The notes under the pieces: generated by a model
What the model saw: only the letters and a program-made list of their open reading frames with translations
Databases searched by the model: none
What the model was told of the DNA's origin: nothing
In this document: positions 25,002 to 33,884 of the stretch, one piece after another
Layout: each line of letters opens with the position of its first letter
Position numbering within the stretch: position 1 is the stretch's first letter
Translations under genes and position numbers: made by a program
NCBI RefSeq assembly: GCF_004118675.1
Contig: NZ_SDHZ01000002.1
Span: 558,001 to 622,000, forward strand
From: Filimonas effusa
GTDB taxonomy: Bacteria > Bacteroidota > Bacteroidia > Chitinophagales > Chitinophagaceae
DNA length: 64,000 nucleotides
Direction: 5' to 3'

Positions 25002-26477
25002 TTAGTTTAACCAGTCCGGGTGTTGTTTTAATTTGGGATTCAGGTTCAGTTCGCGTTGTGGCGTCGGAAAATGAATGTGTTTGGGAGCGGCCAGTGTTTT
25101 ACCTGCTGCTTTAAGTGTAGCCACGTAGTAGTCGGCGCCGCGACGTGCAAGATCGAACCAGCGCTGGTATTCGAATACCAGTTCTTTTCTTCTCTCCTGG
25201 AATACGGAGTCCCTGAATGCGTTCTGACTTAATGCAGGAGCCAGGTCTTTGAGCTTAGTGATATGAGCACGCTGTCGCACTTCATCAATTGCCCGGTAGG
25301 CGTCATCGTTGGGGCCGCCGTTTTGTTCATTTAGTGCTTCGGCATAGATGAGGAGGACTTCGGCATAACGGATGATGGGCAGATTTTTGGACGACTGTGA
25401 CTGATTTCCGACTACAGATTCATCATAATATTTATTAAACTGTGGCGTGGACAGTTTATAGAGCTTACCATCAACGGGGCTTACAATTTCGGTTACGAAC
25501 GTTATGGAGCGCCTTGTATCGTTAGCTGTGAAACTTTCGTAGAGCTTACCCGCAACGTGCAAAGCATCGGCATAGTCGCCATTGATGCCGGGGACATCGG
25601 CGGGAGCTGAGCGGCTGGCAAGGCTATTGCCCTGGTAACCTGCATTTCCTTTGAACTGCGCGGAGAAGATATGCTCCTTTCCATTTTTAGTTGCAACGGC
25701 AAAGACATCGGCGAAGTTTTCGAACAAGCTATATCCGCCGTTATCGATTACATCTTTACTTTTCAGTACGGCGTTCTTCCAATCCTTTTTAGTAAGATAA
25801 ACCTTGGCGAGCAGGCTTTTGGCTGCGCCGGAGGTGGCGCGGCCGAGGTCGGCTGCTGCGTAACCTGCTTTTTGGGGTAGGGCTTCTGCATCGGTAAGAT
25901 CGGCTATGATCTGCTGGTACACCTGTTCTTCCGTAGCTTTTTCGACATAGAGGCTTGCAGGGTCCAGCGAGGTTGTTTCATGCAAAACCAGCGGCACAGG
26001 CCCGAACCAACGAACAAGATTGAAGTAGTGTAAAGCACGCAGGAATTTAGCTTCATTGATGAGGCGTGTTCTTACGCTGCTTTCTATTTTAGTGGCATCA
26101 ATCAATGCAATTCTGTCGATAGCAATGTTTGATGCATTAATGCCATCGTAGCTTTGTTTCCATAACTGTTCCATGCGGTCGTTCGAGGCATCGTGTGTTA
26201 GTCCTGAGATGGCTCTTACGTGTGCGTTACGAGCGCGGGGGCCGGCTTCGTAATCGTCGGTAGCCATTTCCACACCTATCTGGAATAAGCTGTTATAGAG
26301 GGACTGTCCGCTTTCGTACAGTTTGCGGTAGATGGCAGTAAGCGCTGCTTCGGCCTGGCTCTGGTTCTGATAAAACTGTTCTGAAACGAGGAACGACTCC
26401 GGGGTCTCTTCCAGTTTTGAGCAAGCCTGCAAGGCCAATGCGATGATAAAAGCCGGTAGTACTATTTTGATCTTCAT
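25002..26477 (-). CDS. SusD-family lipoprotein (sulfatase locus)
   Basis: From the ATG at 26477 (MKIKIVLPAFIIALALQACS) the protein is 491 residues with lipobox LQAC. SusD signatures: EQFYQNQSQAEAALTAIYRK, AKFLRALHYFNLVRWFGPVP, KSLLAKVYLTKKDWKNAV, PIIRYAEVLLIYAEALNEQN, ERRKELVFEYQRWFDLARRG and the closing HIHFPTPQRELNLNPKL. It caps the SusC barrel encoded 39 bases upstream. The two sulfatase genes directly downstream indicate a sulfated ligand; its sugar backbone cannot be read from the locus because no glycosidase or lyase is present. Confidence 0.95.
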   Translation of the reverse strand: MKIKIVLPAFIIALALQACSKLEETPESFLVSEQFYQNQSQAEAALTAIYRKLYESGQSLYNSLFQIGVEMATDDYEAGPRARNAHVRAISGLTHDASNDRMEQLWKQSYDGINASNIAIDRIALIDATKIESSVRTRLINEAKFLRALHYFNLVRWFGPVPLVLHETTSLDPASLYVEKATEEQVYQQIIADLTDAEALPQKAGYAAADLGRATSGAAKSLLAKVYLTKKDWKNAVLKSKDVIDNGGYSLFENFADVFAVATKNGKEHIFSAQFKGNAGYQGNSLASRSAPADVPGINGDYADALHVAGKLYESFTANDTRRSITFVTEIVSPVDGKLYKLSTPQFNKYYDESVVGNQSQSSKNLPIIRYAEVLLIYAEALNEQNGGPNDDAYRAIDEVRQRAHITKLKDLAPALSQNAFRDSVFQERRKELVFEYQRWFDLARRGADYYVATLKAAGKTLAAPKHIHFPTPQRELNLNPKLKQHPDWLN

Positions 26478-26516
26478 GTTATACGAATTGAATAAAACGA
26501 ATGAGGTCACATACTG

Positions 26517-29500
26517 TTAAAAGTTAACCCTGAGACCGGCGTTAAAAGTTTTGGCTATAGGATAAATACCTGAATCGGTACCGGGTGAGACGTTGCTTCC
26601 GGATGTCACTTCAGGATCGAAGCCTGTGTATTTAGTGAATGTAAGCAGGTTCTGTGCTGAGAAGAAGATGTTTACTTCAGTGAGGTTGGCCTTTGCAACC
26701 AGCGACTGTGGTAAGGCGTAGCTCAGGTTGATATTCCTGACCCTCAGGAAAGAGCCATCTTCGACGAAGCGATCGGAAAAGATAGGAGCGGGATCGAGCT
26801 TAGCTCTTGGAATGGTGGTGCTGGGATTTGTTTCTGTCCATCTTTCCAATGCAGTTGCTGAAGCGTTCTGCTGGCCTGTAAACATCTCGAGCGTCTGGCG
26901 GTTGCTATTGATGATCTGGTTGCCCTGAACGCCCTGTATCAACACCGACAAGCTGAACCCCTTCCATGAAAAACTGTTGGTAATGCCGTAGATGAAGTCG
27001 GGCTGTGCATTACCAATAATAGCACGGTCGGCAGCCGTAGTGAAACTACCGTCGCCGCTTACGTCTTTGTATAACCTATCGCCTGGCAATGGAGTAGCGC
27101 TACCTGTGTATTTACCTTTAGCTGATTCTTCGCCTGTTTGTAAGATACCGTCGGTCACGGTTCCATAGAAAGTACCTAGTGGCTGCCCTACCCGGATGAT
27201 GTAGTTACCGCTGATATAAGAAGATGCTCCATTTCCGATGGTAAGCACTTTATTCCTGTTGAAAGAGATATTCAGATCCGTTTCCCAGTTAAAGGTTTTA
27301 GTGCTTATGTTCTTTGTTTTAATGCCGAGTTCGAGGCCTTTGTTCTCAACAGATCCATAGTTCTGCAAGGAGCTGGCAAACCCGGTGGTCCAGGGGATTT
27401 CGACATTCAGCAGCAGGTCGGATGTTTTTTTATAGTAGGCGTCAAGTGATATCAGCAGCCTGTTGCTGAACAAGCCGATATCGAGGCCTGCGTCGTACTG
27501 GAAAGTTTTTTCCCAGCCCAGGTTTTCGTTGGGAATCCTGTTGGGGGCAAACCCGGTAAGGATCGACCCGCCGAAAATATAGTTGAGACTATAGAGAGTA
27601 GCCAGGGACTGATACTGTCCAATTTCCAGATTACCTGTTGTTCCGAAGCTGGAGCGCAATTTCAGGTCGGAGATATGTTTAGCAAAAGGTTTAAAGAATT
27701 CTTCGTTACTAATTCTCCATGATGCCGCCAGGGAGGGGAAGTTGCCCCATTTGTTATTTTTACCGAAGCGGGAAGAGCCATCTCTGCGGATGCTGGCGGT
27801 AAAATAGTAAAGATTATTGTAGCTATAGTTTATCCTCGCCAGGTAGGAATGTAAGACCCATTTGTAGGCATCGGATGCGGGGCGGACCAGGATGGAGCCG
27901 CTTCCCAGGTTATTATATGTAAGTTCATCGGAAACAAAATTCTGGGCACCTGCCAGGAATGATTCATTGTTGGCTTCCTGCTGTGTAAAGCCTGCCAGCA
28001 CATCTATGCTGTGTTTACCAAAGTTTTTGTTATAGGTGACCGTATTTTCATTCAGCCAGGAATTATAGTCGGAAGATCCGAGGGAAGCTGAGCCTTTGGT
28101 ACCTGAGCCTTCGTAAATAGTAGAAGGCACGTAATATTTTTCCTTTTGATTATTAATGTCGGCACCTACCAGCACTTTAACGGCGAAGTTCCTTGCAATG
28201 GTATATTCTGCGTAAGCGGTACCCAGTAAGCGATTTACGGTAGCCTTGTTGATGGTTTCGTTAATAGTGGCGATAGGATTGGCAAAGATGTTTTCAAACG
28301 GATTACGCAAGGTATATGCGCCATCGGGTTCATAAATGGTAGCTGTTGGCGGCATGATCAACAAAGAACCTACGATGCCTGATGGTGCGACATTTGCTTT
28401 AGAGCGCGATATTGTTAAGCTGGCTCCTGTTTTCAGGTGATCGCCGGGTTTGGCGTCGATGTTGGCGCGCAGGCTTAAGCGAGAGAAGTCGGAGTTCTTT
28501 ATAATCCCTTCCTGTTTGTAGTAGTTACCTGAAAGCAGGTATTGTACTTTAGCAGAGCCGCCGCTAACGGAAAGCTGGTGGTTTTGTACAGGCGCTTTCC
28601 GGAATGCTTCATTCTGCCAGTTGGTGCCTTCGCCCAGTTGATCGATCTGCGCCTGCGACAGATACTGGTATTTGCCTGCGCCGGGTGTAGTGCGATATAA
28701 GACTTCGTTTCTTAGTTCAGCAAAGTCTTTCGCGCCGAGCACATCGATCTTTTTGCGGATAGATTGTGTGCCGAAGGAGGTTTCGAAGCTAATATTACTT
28801 CTATCTGCTTTTCCTTTTTTTGTTGTGATGATGACTACGCCGTTTGCGCCACGTGAGCCATAGATGGCTGTAGAGGAAGCGTCTTTCAAGATATCGATAG
28901 ATTCGATGTCGGAGGGATTAATACCTGCGAGGGGATTAGTGGGAGTACCACTTAATGCGCCTGCTGAAGAAGCGCTGTTATAAAGCGGGAATCCATCTAT
29001 CACGTATAGGGGTTCATTACCTCCCTGGATAGAAGCTCCTCCCCTTACCCTTATGGAGACGCCACCGCCGGGCTGACCTGAGGTTTGGGTTACCTGAACG
29101 CCTGCCGCAGCGCCTTTCAGGGCCTGATCCAAAGAGCTCACCGGTTGTTTCAGTGAAGCCTGCGGCACAGAGGAAATAGCCCCGGTAACATCGCTGCGTT
29201 TACGTGTACCGTAGCCTACTACTACGACACCATTGAGATCGTTGGAAGTTTCTGTAAGTTCAACCGATATGGGAGAGCCATTGGCTGTTATTTTCAATTC
29301 CTGATAACCTACAGAGCTGATAAGTAAATTATAAGGGAAAGACTGTCCGGTCACCAATGTAAACCTGCCTTCGGCATCGGTTTGTGTTTGGTTGGTAACG
29401 CCTTCGATCCTGATGGTAGCTCCTGCCAGCGGTGCTTTGGTGCGGGCGTCAATAATTTTTCCTTTGAGTGTTGAGTTGATCAGCGGTTTGTTCTGCGCCT

Positions 29501-29612
29501 GTAACAACTGAGGTAAAAAGAATAACGAGATGATAACAGAAGATCGCGAGACATAATAGTTTCGCCAAGCCAGGGCATGAAGTGCCCTTAAGCTTTTCGC
29601 AAGATTTTGCAT
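26517..29612 (-). CDS. SusC-family TonB-dependent transporter without STN domain (sulfatase locus)
   Basis: This 1031-residue protein starts at the ATG at 29612 (MQNLAKSLRALHALAW) with hydrophobic signal VIISLFFLPQLLQAQ. The mature N terminus goes straight into the carboxypeptidase-regulatory-like domain (LKGKIIDARTKAPLAGATIR). It then has the plug with GVVVVGYGTRKRSDVTGAIS, IRVRGGASIQGGNEPLYVID and STAIYGSRGANGVVIITTKK, then the barrel ending TFNAGLRVNF. Unlike the other two SusC proteins here there is no STN domain, and no FecR/sigma pair is adjacent. Regulation must therefore use another route, possibly the two-component genes just upstream or the antisense hairpin in the leader. Confidence 0.95.
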   Translation of the reverse strand: MQNLAKSLRALHALAWRNYYVSRSSVIISLFFLPQLLQAQNKPLINSTLKGKIIDARTKAPLAGATIRIEGVTNQTQTDAEGRFTLVTGQSFPYNLLISSVGYQELKITANGSPISVELTETSNDLNGVVVVGYGTRKRSDVTGAISSVPQASLKQPVSSLDQALKGAAAGVQVTQTSGQPGGGVSIRVRGGASIQGGNEPLYVIDGFPLYNSASSAGALSGTPTNPLAGINPSDIESIDILKDASSTAIYGSRGANGVVIITTKKGKADRSNISFETSFGTQSIRKKIDVLGAKDFAELRNEVLYRTTPGAGKYQYLSQAQIDQLGEGTNWQNEAFRKAPVQNHQLSVSGGSAKVQYLLSGNYYKQEGIIKNSDFSRLSLRANIDAKPGDHLKTGASLTISRSKANVAPSGIVGSLLIMPPTATIYEPDGAYTLRNPFENIFANPIATINETINKATVNRLLGTAYAEYTIARNFAVKVLVGADINNQKEKYYVPSTIYEGSGTKGSASLGSSDYNSWLNENTVTYNKNFGKHSIDVLAGFTQQEANNESFLAGAQNFVSDELTYNNLGSGSILVRPASDAYKWVLHSYLARINYSYNNLYYFTASIRRDGSSRFGKNNKWGNFPSLAASWRISNEEFFKPFAKHISDLKLRSSFGTTGNLEIGQYQSLATLYSLNYIFGGSILTGFAPNRIPNENLGWEKTFQYDAGLDIGLFSNRLLISLDAYYKKTSDLLLNVEIPWTTGFASSLQNYGSVENKGLELGIKTKNISTKTFNWETDLNISFNRNKVLTIGNGASSYISGNYIIRVGQPLGTFYGTVTDGILQTGEESAKGKYTGSATPLPGDRLYKDVSGDGSFTTAADRAIIGNAQPDFIYGITNSFSWKGFSLSVLIQGVQGNQIINSNRQTLEMFTGQQNASATALERWTETNPSTTIPRAKLDPAPIFSDRFVEDGSFLRVRNINLSYALPQSLVAKANLTEVNIFFSAQNLLTFTKYTGFDPEVTSGSNVSPGTDSGIYPIAKTFNAGLRVNF

Positions 29613-29641
29613 ACCTTTAGAGGGGTTATAAATGAGTAATT

Positions 29642-29678
29642 AAACAGGCGCCAACGCCAATTGAGATCCTGTTTTTTT
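29642..29678 (+). terminator. Intrinsic terminator opposing the second susC
   Basis: The arms AAACAGG (29642-29648) and CCTGTTT (29668-29674) pair, with an inner GGCG/CGCC hairpin, and continue into a seven-T run on the + strand. It is about 30 bases upstream of the susC start at 29612 and is oriented against that gene, like the elements at 11765 and 41093. At the start codon the + strand reads CATACCTTTA, one base short of the TAnnTTTG consensus. Confidence 0.65.
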
Positions 29679-29923
29679 ATCGATAATCCGGGGGAAGTAC
29701 TTTGGTATTTCCCTTTTTCATGCTGGGGGAATGAATGTATAAAGTTGCGTCAGCAACAACAACGAAAAGAAGACATGTAGTGACACATGCAAAAAAGCTG
29801 AAGCGATCGCTCAGTTAGTTTGGTGGCCATAAAAATTAAGATTTTGGACTACAAATATAGGGTTTTATAATAAACCCACAAATTTAGTGGACTAAATATC
29901 AGGCAGGATCTTTTTTGCTGTGG

Positions 29924-31534
29924 TTACAGTGGCAGCATAATATTGAACCGGGCACCATTTCCTTCTATTCCTGCAGCGGTTATAGAGCCATGATGCCGTT
30001 CCACTATTTCTTTACACAAAGCCAATCCGAGGCCAGTTCCTTCGTACTGATCTCTGCTATTCAGCCTTGTGAAAGTTTGGAAGATCTTATCGGCATGGGC
30101 TTGTGAGAAACCTATGCCATTGTCGTTCATTTCAATTCCGAGGTGGGGGATGCCATTTACAGTAACAGGTCCGGCTGTTATTGTAATCAGGGGTAATACC
30201 TCTGTTCTTGCAAACTTCAATGAATTATTTATAAGATTATAAAACAATTGATAGATAAGGCCCGGTGCTCCCTGGAATTTACAATCGGCATTAAAATGGC
30301 ATTCGATTGTTGCTGCTTTTTGTTCGATCAGTACTTCCAGGTCGGATTCAATAGCATTGACGATTTCACACAAATCAATTTGCGTATAGGTTTCTTCCGT
30401 GTTAGCAACGGTAGAATAGGTTAATACACCCTCTATCATTTTATACATGCGATCGACTGCACTGTAGACTTTGCCGAGGTAAGTCGTTCCTTTTTCAGAC
30501 AGGACTGTTTCAGGATCTTTTTCAAGTCTGCTTATAAAAGTTTTCACTTTCCTAACCGGTTCTTTCAGATCGTGTGAGGCGACATGTGCAAATTTCAAGA
30601 GAGCTTCATTAGAGCGGTGCAATTCTTTGGTTCTTTCCTGTACCAACTTTTCGAGCACCAATTCTGCTGCTTTTATTTCGGTAATATCTCTTGTAGTACC
30701 TGCTACAACTTCCACCTCTCCTTTCTCGTTGAGTACGGGTGTAAAAATATAATCGTACATACGCTTGCCGTGTACTGCATGGGGGAAAGCCACTTCACCT
30801 CTTATGGACTGGCCGGTAGCAACGACATGGTCGATTTCCCTCTCATGCATTTCGGCATGCCATGGTTCATAACCCAGCTCGAGCAGGCCGCAGCCTATCG
30901 CTTCCTGTTCTGTGCGGCCCCACATAGTGAGCAGGGCTTTATTGGCATAAATAAACTTGTAGTCTTTACTGAATACATAAACAAGGTCGGGGGTAGTATT
31001 TGTTACCGCTTCGTAGAGCCGTTTGTTGGCATTTAACTCCTGTTCAGCTTTTTTACGGGATGACACATCAGTTTCTTTACGTTCTTCCATTCTTATTCTT
31101 GCCATCACCTGTTCAGTGATATCCGTTGCCATAACGGAGACGCCTGAAATCTGCCCTTCCTTGTGCAGGACCGGTTGAAAAACATAGTTAAAATATGCTT
31201 CTGCCGGCTTTCCATTTTTCAGCACGGGGATCTTTTCTTCGTTACCCTGCTTTACCTGTCCTGCGTTGTAAACCTTATACAATGCATCGAGCAACGAGTG
31301 ATTTTCGAGGCCTGGCAATACTTCCAGCAATGGTTTGCCAACAATATCTTCATTTACTACGCAAGCAGCCAGCATTGAATCGCTGGCGAAACTTACTATC
31401 ATTCCGGGGCCTGATAAAACAGCGGAAAAGACCGGTGCATGCTGCAAAAGATCTATGATGTTCACGGAATTCAGCAGTGTGGCGCTGTTATTACCAGAAG
31501 TGTTCTCAAGTGTATGCGGTTTAATTTCGGGCAT
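29924..31534 (-). CDS. Cytoplasmic PAS-PAS sensor histidine kinase
   Basis: This 536-residue protein has no membrane segment or signal peptide. Two PAS domains are visible: the first about residues 25-145 (ending SVMATDITEQVMAR), the second about 170-295 (RLYEAVTNTTPDLVYVFSKD, ending AGTTRDITEIKAAE). A short coiled linker leads to a HisKA domain with the phospho-acceptor in FAHVASHDLKEPVRKV, then a HATPase_c domain with EMNDNGIGFSQ (N and G1 boxes) and GTGLGLALCKEIVERHHG (G2). It lies 29 bases after the response-regulator gene and is likely co-transcribed with it. It ends about 310 bases before susC of the sulfatase locus. The signal is unknown. Confidence 0.93.
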   Translation of the reverse strand: MPEIKPHTLENTSGNNSATLLNSVNIIDLLQHAPVFSAVLSGPGMIVSFASDSMLAACVVNEDIVGKPLLEVLPGLENHSLLDALYKVYNAGQVKQGNEEKIPVLKNGKPAEAYFNYVFQPVLHKEGQISGVSVMATDITEQVMARIRMEERKETDVSSRKKAEQELNANKRLYEAVTNTTPDLVYVFSKDYKFIYANKALLTMWGRTEQEAIGCGLLELGYEPWHAEMHEREIDHVVATGQSIRGEVAFPHAVHGKRMYDYIFTPVLNEKGEVEVVAGTTRDITEIKAAELVLEKLVQERTKELHRSNEALLKFAHVASHDLKEPVRKVKTFISRLEKDPETVLSEKGTTYLGKVYSAVDRMYKMIEGVLTYSTVANTEETYTQIDLCEIVNAIESDLEVLIEQKAATIECHFNADCKFQGAPGLIYQLFYNLINNSLKFARTEVLPLITITAGPVTVNGIPHLGIEMNDNGIGFSQAHADKIFQTFTRLNSRDQYEGTGLGLALCKEIVERHHGSITAAGIEGNGARFNIMLPL

Positions 31535-31563
31535 TTTATAATTATTTCAAAGGACATAGCAAC

Positions 31564-31965
31564 TTAAATACAGAGAGACAACATTTGTTTTGCAAGCGCT
31601 TCTACTCCGTCTATCGTATCCGGTTTCTTAAAGTAGTGTGTGGCGCCGTTCTGCTTGCATATTGTTTCATAGAGCGATGCATCTGAAGTGCTCCACACTA
31701 TCTTGGGAATGAGCGCGTAGCGTTTGTCGTTGCAGATCATGCCCAACAGTTCTGCTCCTGTTATATCCGGCATATTAAAATCTACTATGACTAATCCGGG
31801 CAGTTGCTCGTTCGTATAATGCAGCAGTAATTCTACTGCCTGTTTTCCAGAAGACACGGACACTACGGATATTGTTGGTTCCTGTTCAATAAATATTTCA
31901 TTCAGCATTTCCAGATCATCTGTGTCGTCGTCGGCTAAAAATACTTTGCGGCGAGCTAATGTCAT
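31564..31965 (-). CDS. Single-domain response regulator (CheY-like)
   Basis: The 133-residue protein is a receiver domain only. The acidic pocket is [10 protein letters not shown], the phosphorylated aspartate is in [14 protein letters not shown], the switch Ser/Thr in [10 protein letters not shown] and the conserved lysine in [10 protein letters not shown]. It has no output domain, so it must act by protein contact or phosphotransfer, probably with the histidine kinase encoded 29 bases downstream. Single-domain regulators of the Rcp1 type next to PAS kinases are common in Bacteroidetes. Confidence 0.92.
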   Translation of the reverse strand: MTLARRKVFLADDDTDDLEMLNEIFIEQEPTISVVSVSSGKQAVELLLHYTNEQLPGLVIVDFNMPDITGAELLGMICNDKRYALIPKIVWSTSDASLYETICKQNGATHYFKKPDTIDGVEALAKQMLSLCI

Positions 31966-31982
31966 AGGTGTTACTTGTTTGT

Positions 31983-31990
31983 CAAAAATA
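31983..31990 (-). promoter_or_regulatory. Candidate -7 box for the response regulator/kinase pair
   Basis: On the - strand the bases read TATTTTTG, an exact TAnnTTTG match, about 17 bases before the ATG at 31965. No convincing -33 TTTG was found about 20 bases further upstream. Confidence 0.35.
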
Positions 31991-32401
31991 AATATCCTGC
32001 TTTATTTGATGATTATGCTTACCCGTCAAGTCCATTTCGCTGCGTATTCAAGTACCCGTTTTCGGGTTCTGGATCAGGCTATGACGATAGCAAAATAATC
32101 ATGCCAAATCCGTGGAAGGTAATGTGAGGGAGCTATTAAAAAAGACACAATAAATTGATTTTCAAATAATTAAAGGACACAAAGTATGAATTTAGCCAAA
32201 AGTTGTTTATTTAAGGAGGGTCACAGTTTCCCATTTTGGGGCTTTTGGACTTGCATCCCACTTGTTATTTGTGGGTTGTGCGGGAGGTGCTGTGCAGGTT
32301 TAAGGCGGGTTGATGGCCCGTATATAAAGCGTTCTTTTAAACAGAGGGGGCAATAGGGAAAGACAGGTCAAAAATAGTTTAAATCGCCTGTTATAGCAGA
32401 A
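31991..32401. other. Intergenic stretch between divergent genes
   Basis: About 410 bases separate the response-regulator promoter from the nucleosidase promoter. The stretch contains a possible 56-codon reading frame at 32186-32356 (+), with a hydrophobic, cysteine-containing middle (WTCIPLVICGLCGRCC) and no recognised similarity. I see no RNA gene, repeat or strong hairpin apart from a short ACCCGTTTTCGGGT stem near 32050. Confidence 0.5.
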
Positions 32402-32433
32402 TTTGCCCTATATAATGCCTGCGACTAATTTTG
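32402..32433 (+). promoter_or_regulatory. Bacteroidetes-type promoter for the nucleosidase gene
   Basis: TTTG at 32402-32405 and TAATTTTG at 32426-32433 are separated by 20 bases, matching the Bacteroidetes sigma-ABfr consensus (TTTG, then TAnnTTTG) exactly. The expected start of transcription falls at about 32438-32441, on the ATG at 32438, so the transcript would have almost no leader. Confidence 0.65.
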
Positions 32434-32437
32434 GGGA

Positions 32438-33037
32438 ATGGATATACTTACTTCGAATAAAGCAGTACTCAGCGAACTGTTGCATCAGAACCCTTTGTTT
32501 GTATTTGCGCTGGATTATGAAGCGAAAGAAGCGTTTACCGAATTTGATCCTTACCTGGTGGGGATAGGCAAGGTGAATGCGGCTTATCGTATCACCAAAA
32601 GGATATATGAAAACAAGCCTGGCATTATCGTTAACCTTGGCTCGGCAGGGAGTAATACATTCAAGCGCGGCGAAGTGGTTTGCTGCACCCGTTTTATACA
32701 GCGGGATATGGATGTAACGCCACTGGGCTTCCAACCATTTGAGACACCTTATTCGAATCTGGACCCTGTATTCACTTATGGGTTGCAGGCTCCGGAGTTA
32801 CAGGAAGGGATCTGTGGTACGGGTGACAGCTTTGAGATTGCACATCAACACTCGGCTTACAATGTTATTGACATGGAAGCATTTCCGATAGCCTGGATTG
32901 CAATGCAGGAACAGATCCCGTTTCTATGCCTGAAATATATATCGGATGGGGCTGACGGCGGCGCTGCGGAGGAATGGACAGAACAGGTGCATAAAGCGGC
33001 GGCGGCATTGAAGCGGGAGGTTACCAAGCTGATGTGA
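32438..33037 (+). CDS. Nucleoside phosphorylase-type protein, MTA/SAH nucleosidase-like
   Basis: The 199-residue protein belongs to the PNP/UDP phosphorylase superfamily. Visible features: an N-terminal strand PLFVFALDYEAKEAF with the conserved acidic residue, YLVGIGKVNAA, GIIVNLGSAGSNTFKRGEVV (ribose/phosphate-binding glycine loop), NVIDMEAFPIAW with the Met-Glu pair that holds the ribose in nucleosidases, and FLCLKYISDGAD with the catalytic Asp. The lack of an Arg-rich phosphate site fits a hydrolase rather than a phosphorylase, but this is a judgement from few residues. It would cleave methylthioadenosine, adenosylhomocysteine or a similar nucleoside. At 199 residues it is shorter than typical MTAN (about 230). 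Confidence 0.82.
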   Translation: MDILTSNKAVLSELLHQNPLFVFALDYEAKEAFTEFDPYLVGIGKVNAAYRITKRIYENKPGIIVNLGSAGSNTFKRGEVVCCTRFIQRDMDVTPLGFQPFETPYSNLDPVFTYGLQAPELQEGICGTGDSFEIAHQHSAYNVIDMEAFPIAWIAMQEQIPFLCLKYISDGADGGAAEEWTEQVHKAAAALKREVTKLM

Positions 33038-33155
33038 TAGCGGTATTTAAAGGATTGGCTGAGCCGCGGCGTGGCATATTTTGTTTGTATTGGCCTGTAC
33101 GGCCGCTCCGGTATAATGCTTAACTTGAATTTATTCACGAAATGAACCGGACTTT

Positions 33156-33716
33156 ATGATGAGTGAAAAAGAAAAAGCACAGAGGGGAGAATTGTATGAT
33201 GCCAATTATGATGCGGAGCTGATACAGGAAAGAGAAGTTGCCAAGACGCTATGCTATACTTATAACCAATTGCCTCCTGCATCGAAGCAAGAACGGGAGA
33301 AGCTATTGCGACAGTTGTTAGGTGTAACAGGGCAGTCGTTTTTGGTAGAGCAGCCTTTTTATTGTGATTACGGTTACAATATTGAAATAGGCGAGAACTT
33401 TTACTCCAATGTCAACTGCGTTATACTTGACTGTGCGAAGGTCAGTTTTGGCGACAACGTGTTTATAGCACCTAACTGCGGTTTTTATACAGCAGGTCAC
33501 CCGCTGGATGTGGAGCGGCGCAATAAGGGGCTTGAGTATGCTTATCCCATACGGGTTGGCAACAATGTATGGATAGGAGCTAATACAGTGGTTCTTCCCG
33601 GGGTTACTATCGGAGACAATACTGTAATAGGCGCTGGTTCTGTAGTGACGAAGGATATACCTGCCAATGTTGTGGCTGTTGGTAACCCGTGCCGTGTAGT
33701 GAAAGAACTACAATGA
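33156..33716 (+). CDS. maa: Maltose-type sugar O-acetyltransferase (left-handed beta-helix)
   Basis: The 186-residue protein has the N-terminal mac domain (EKEKAQRGELYDANYDAELI, ARE-like EREVAKTLCYTYN) followed by hexapeptide repeats: IEIGENFYSNVNCVILDCAK, VFIAPNCGFYTAGHPLD with the catalytic histidine, and IRVGNNVWIGANTVVLPGVT, then IGDNTVIGAGSVVTKDIP. It closes with VVAVGNPCRVVKEL, typical for maa/nodL/lacA enzymes. It transfers acetyl from acetyl-CoA to a sugar hydroxyl in the cytoplasm. Two adjacent ATG codons (33156, 33159) are possible starts. It lies 118 bases after the nucleosidase gene on the same strand. Confidence 0.93.
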   Translation: MMSEKEKAQRGELYDANYDAELIQEREVAKTLCYTYNQLPPASKQEREKLLRQLLGVTGQSFLVEQPFYCDYGYNIEIGENFYSNVNCVILDCAKVSFGDNVFIAPNCGFYTAGHPLDVERRNKGLEYAYPIRVGNNVWIGANTVVLPGVTIGDNTVIGAGSVVTKDIPANVVAVGNPCRVVKELQ

Positions 33717-33839
33717 TCGTTTGCAAGCACCTGACCGGCTTTGCACTTCATCTGTTTTTCTTGCCATCGTAAGCAATTTGGTATAGCGGCTATGGAACAC
33801 CAGACAAGCAAACATGGGGGAAAGAGACAAATACTATAA

Positions 33840-33877
33840 CAAGCCGCACCTTTTGAAGAAGATGCGGCTTGTTATGA
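33840..33877. terminator. Bidirectional-type hairpin between convergent genes
   Basis: The arms CAAGCCGCA and TGCGGCTTG (9 bp, perfect) around a loop of about 14 bases lie between the acetyltransferase stop (33716) and the end of the TlpA-like gene (33885). Flanking AT-rich bases (ATAA left, TTATG right) are a weak U-tract in either direction, but the position between two convergent genes supports a terminator. Confidence 0.65.
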
Positions 33878-33884
33878 TAGCGAT

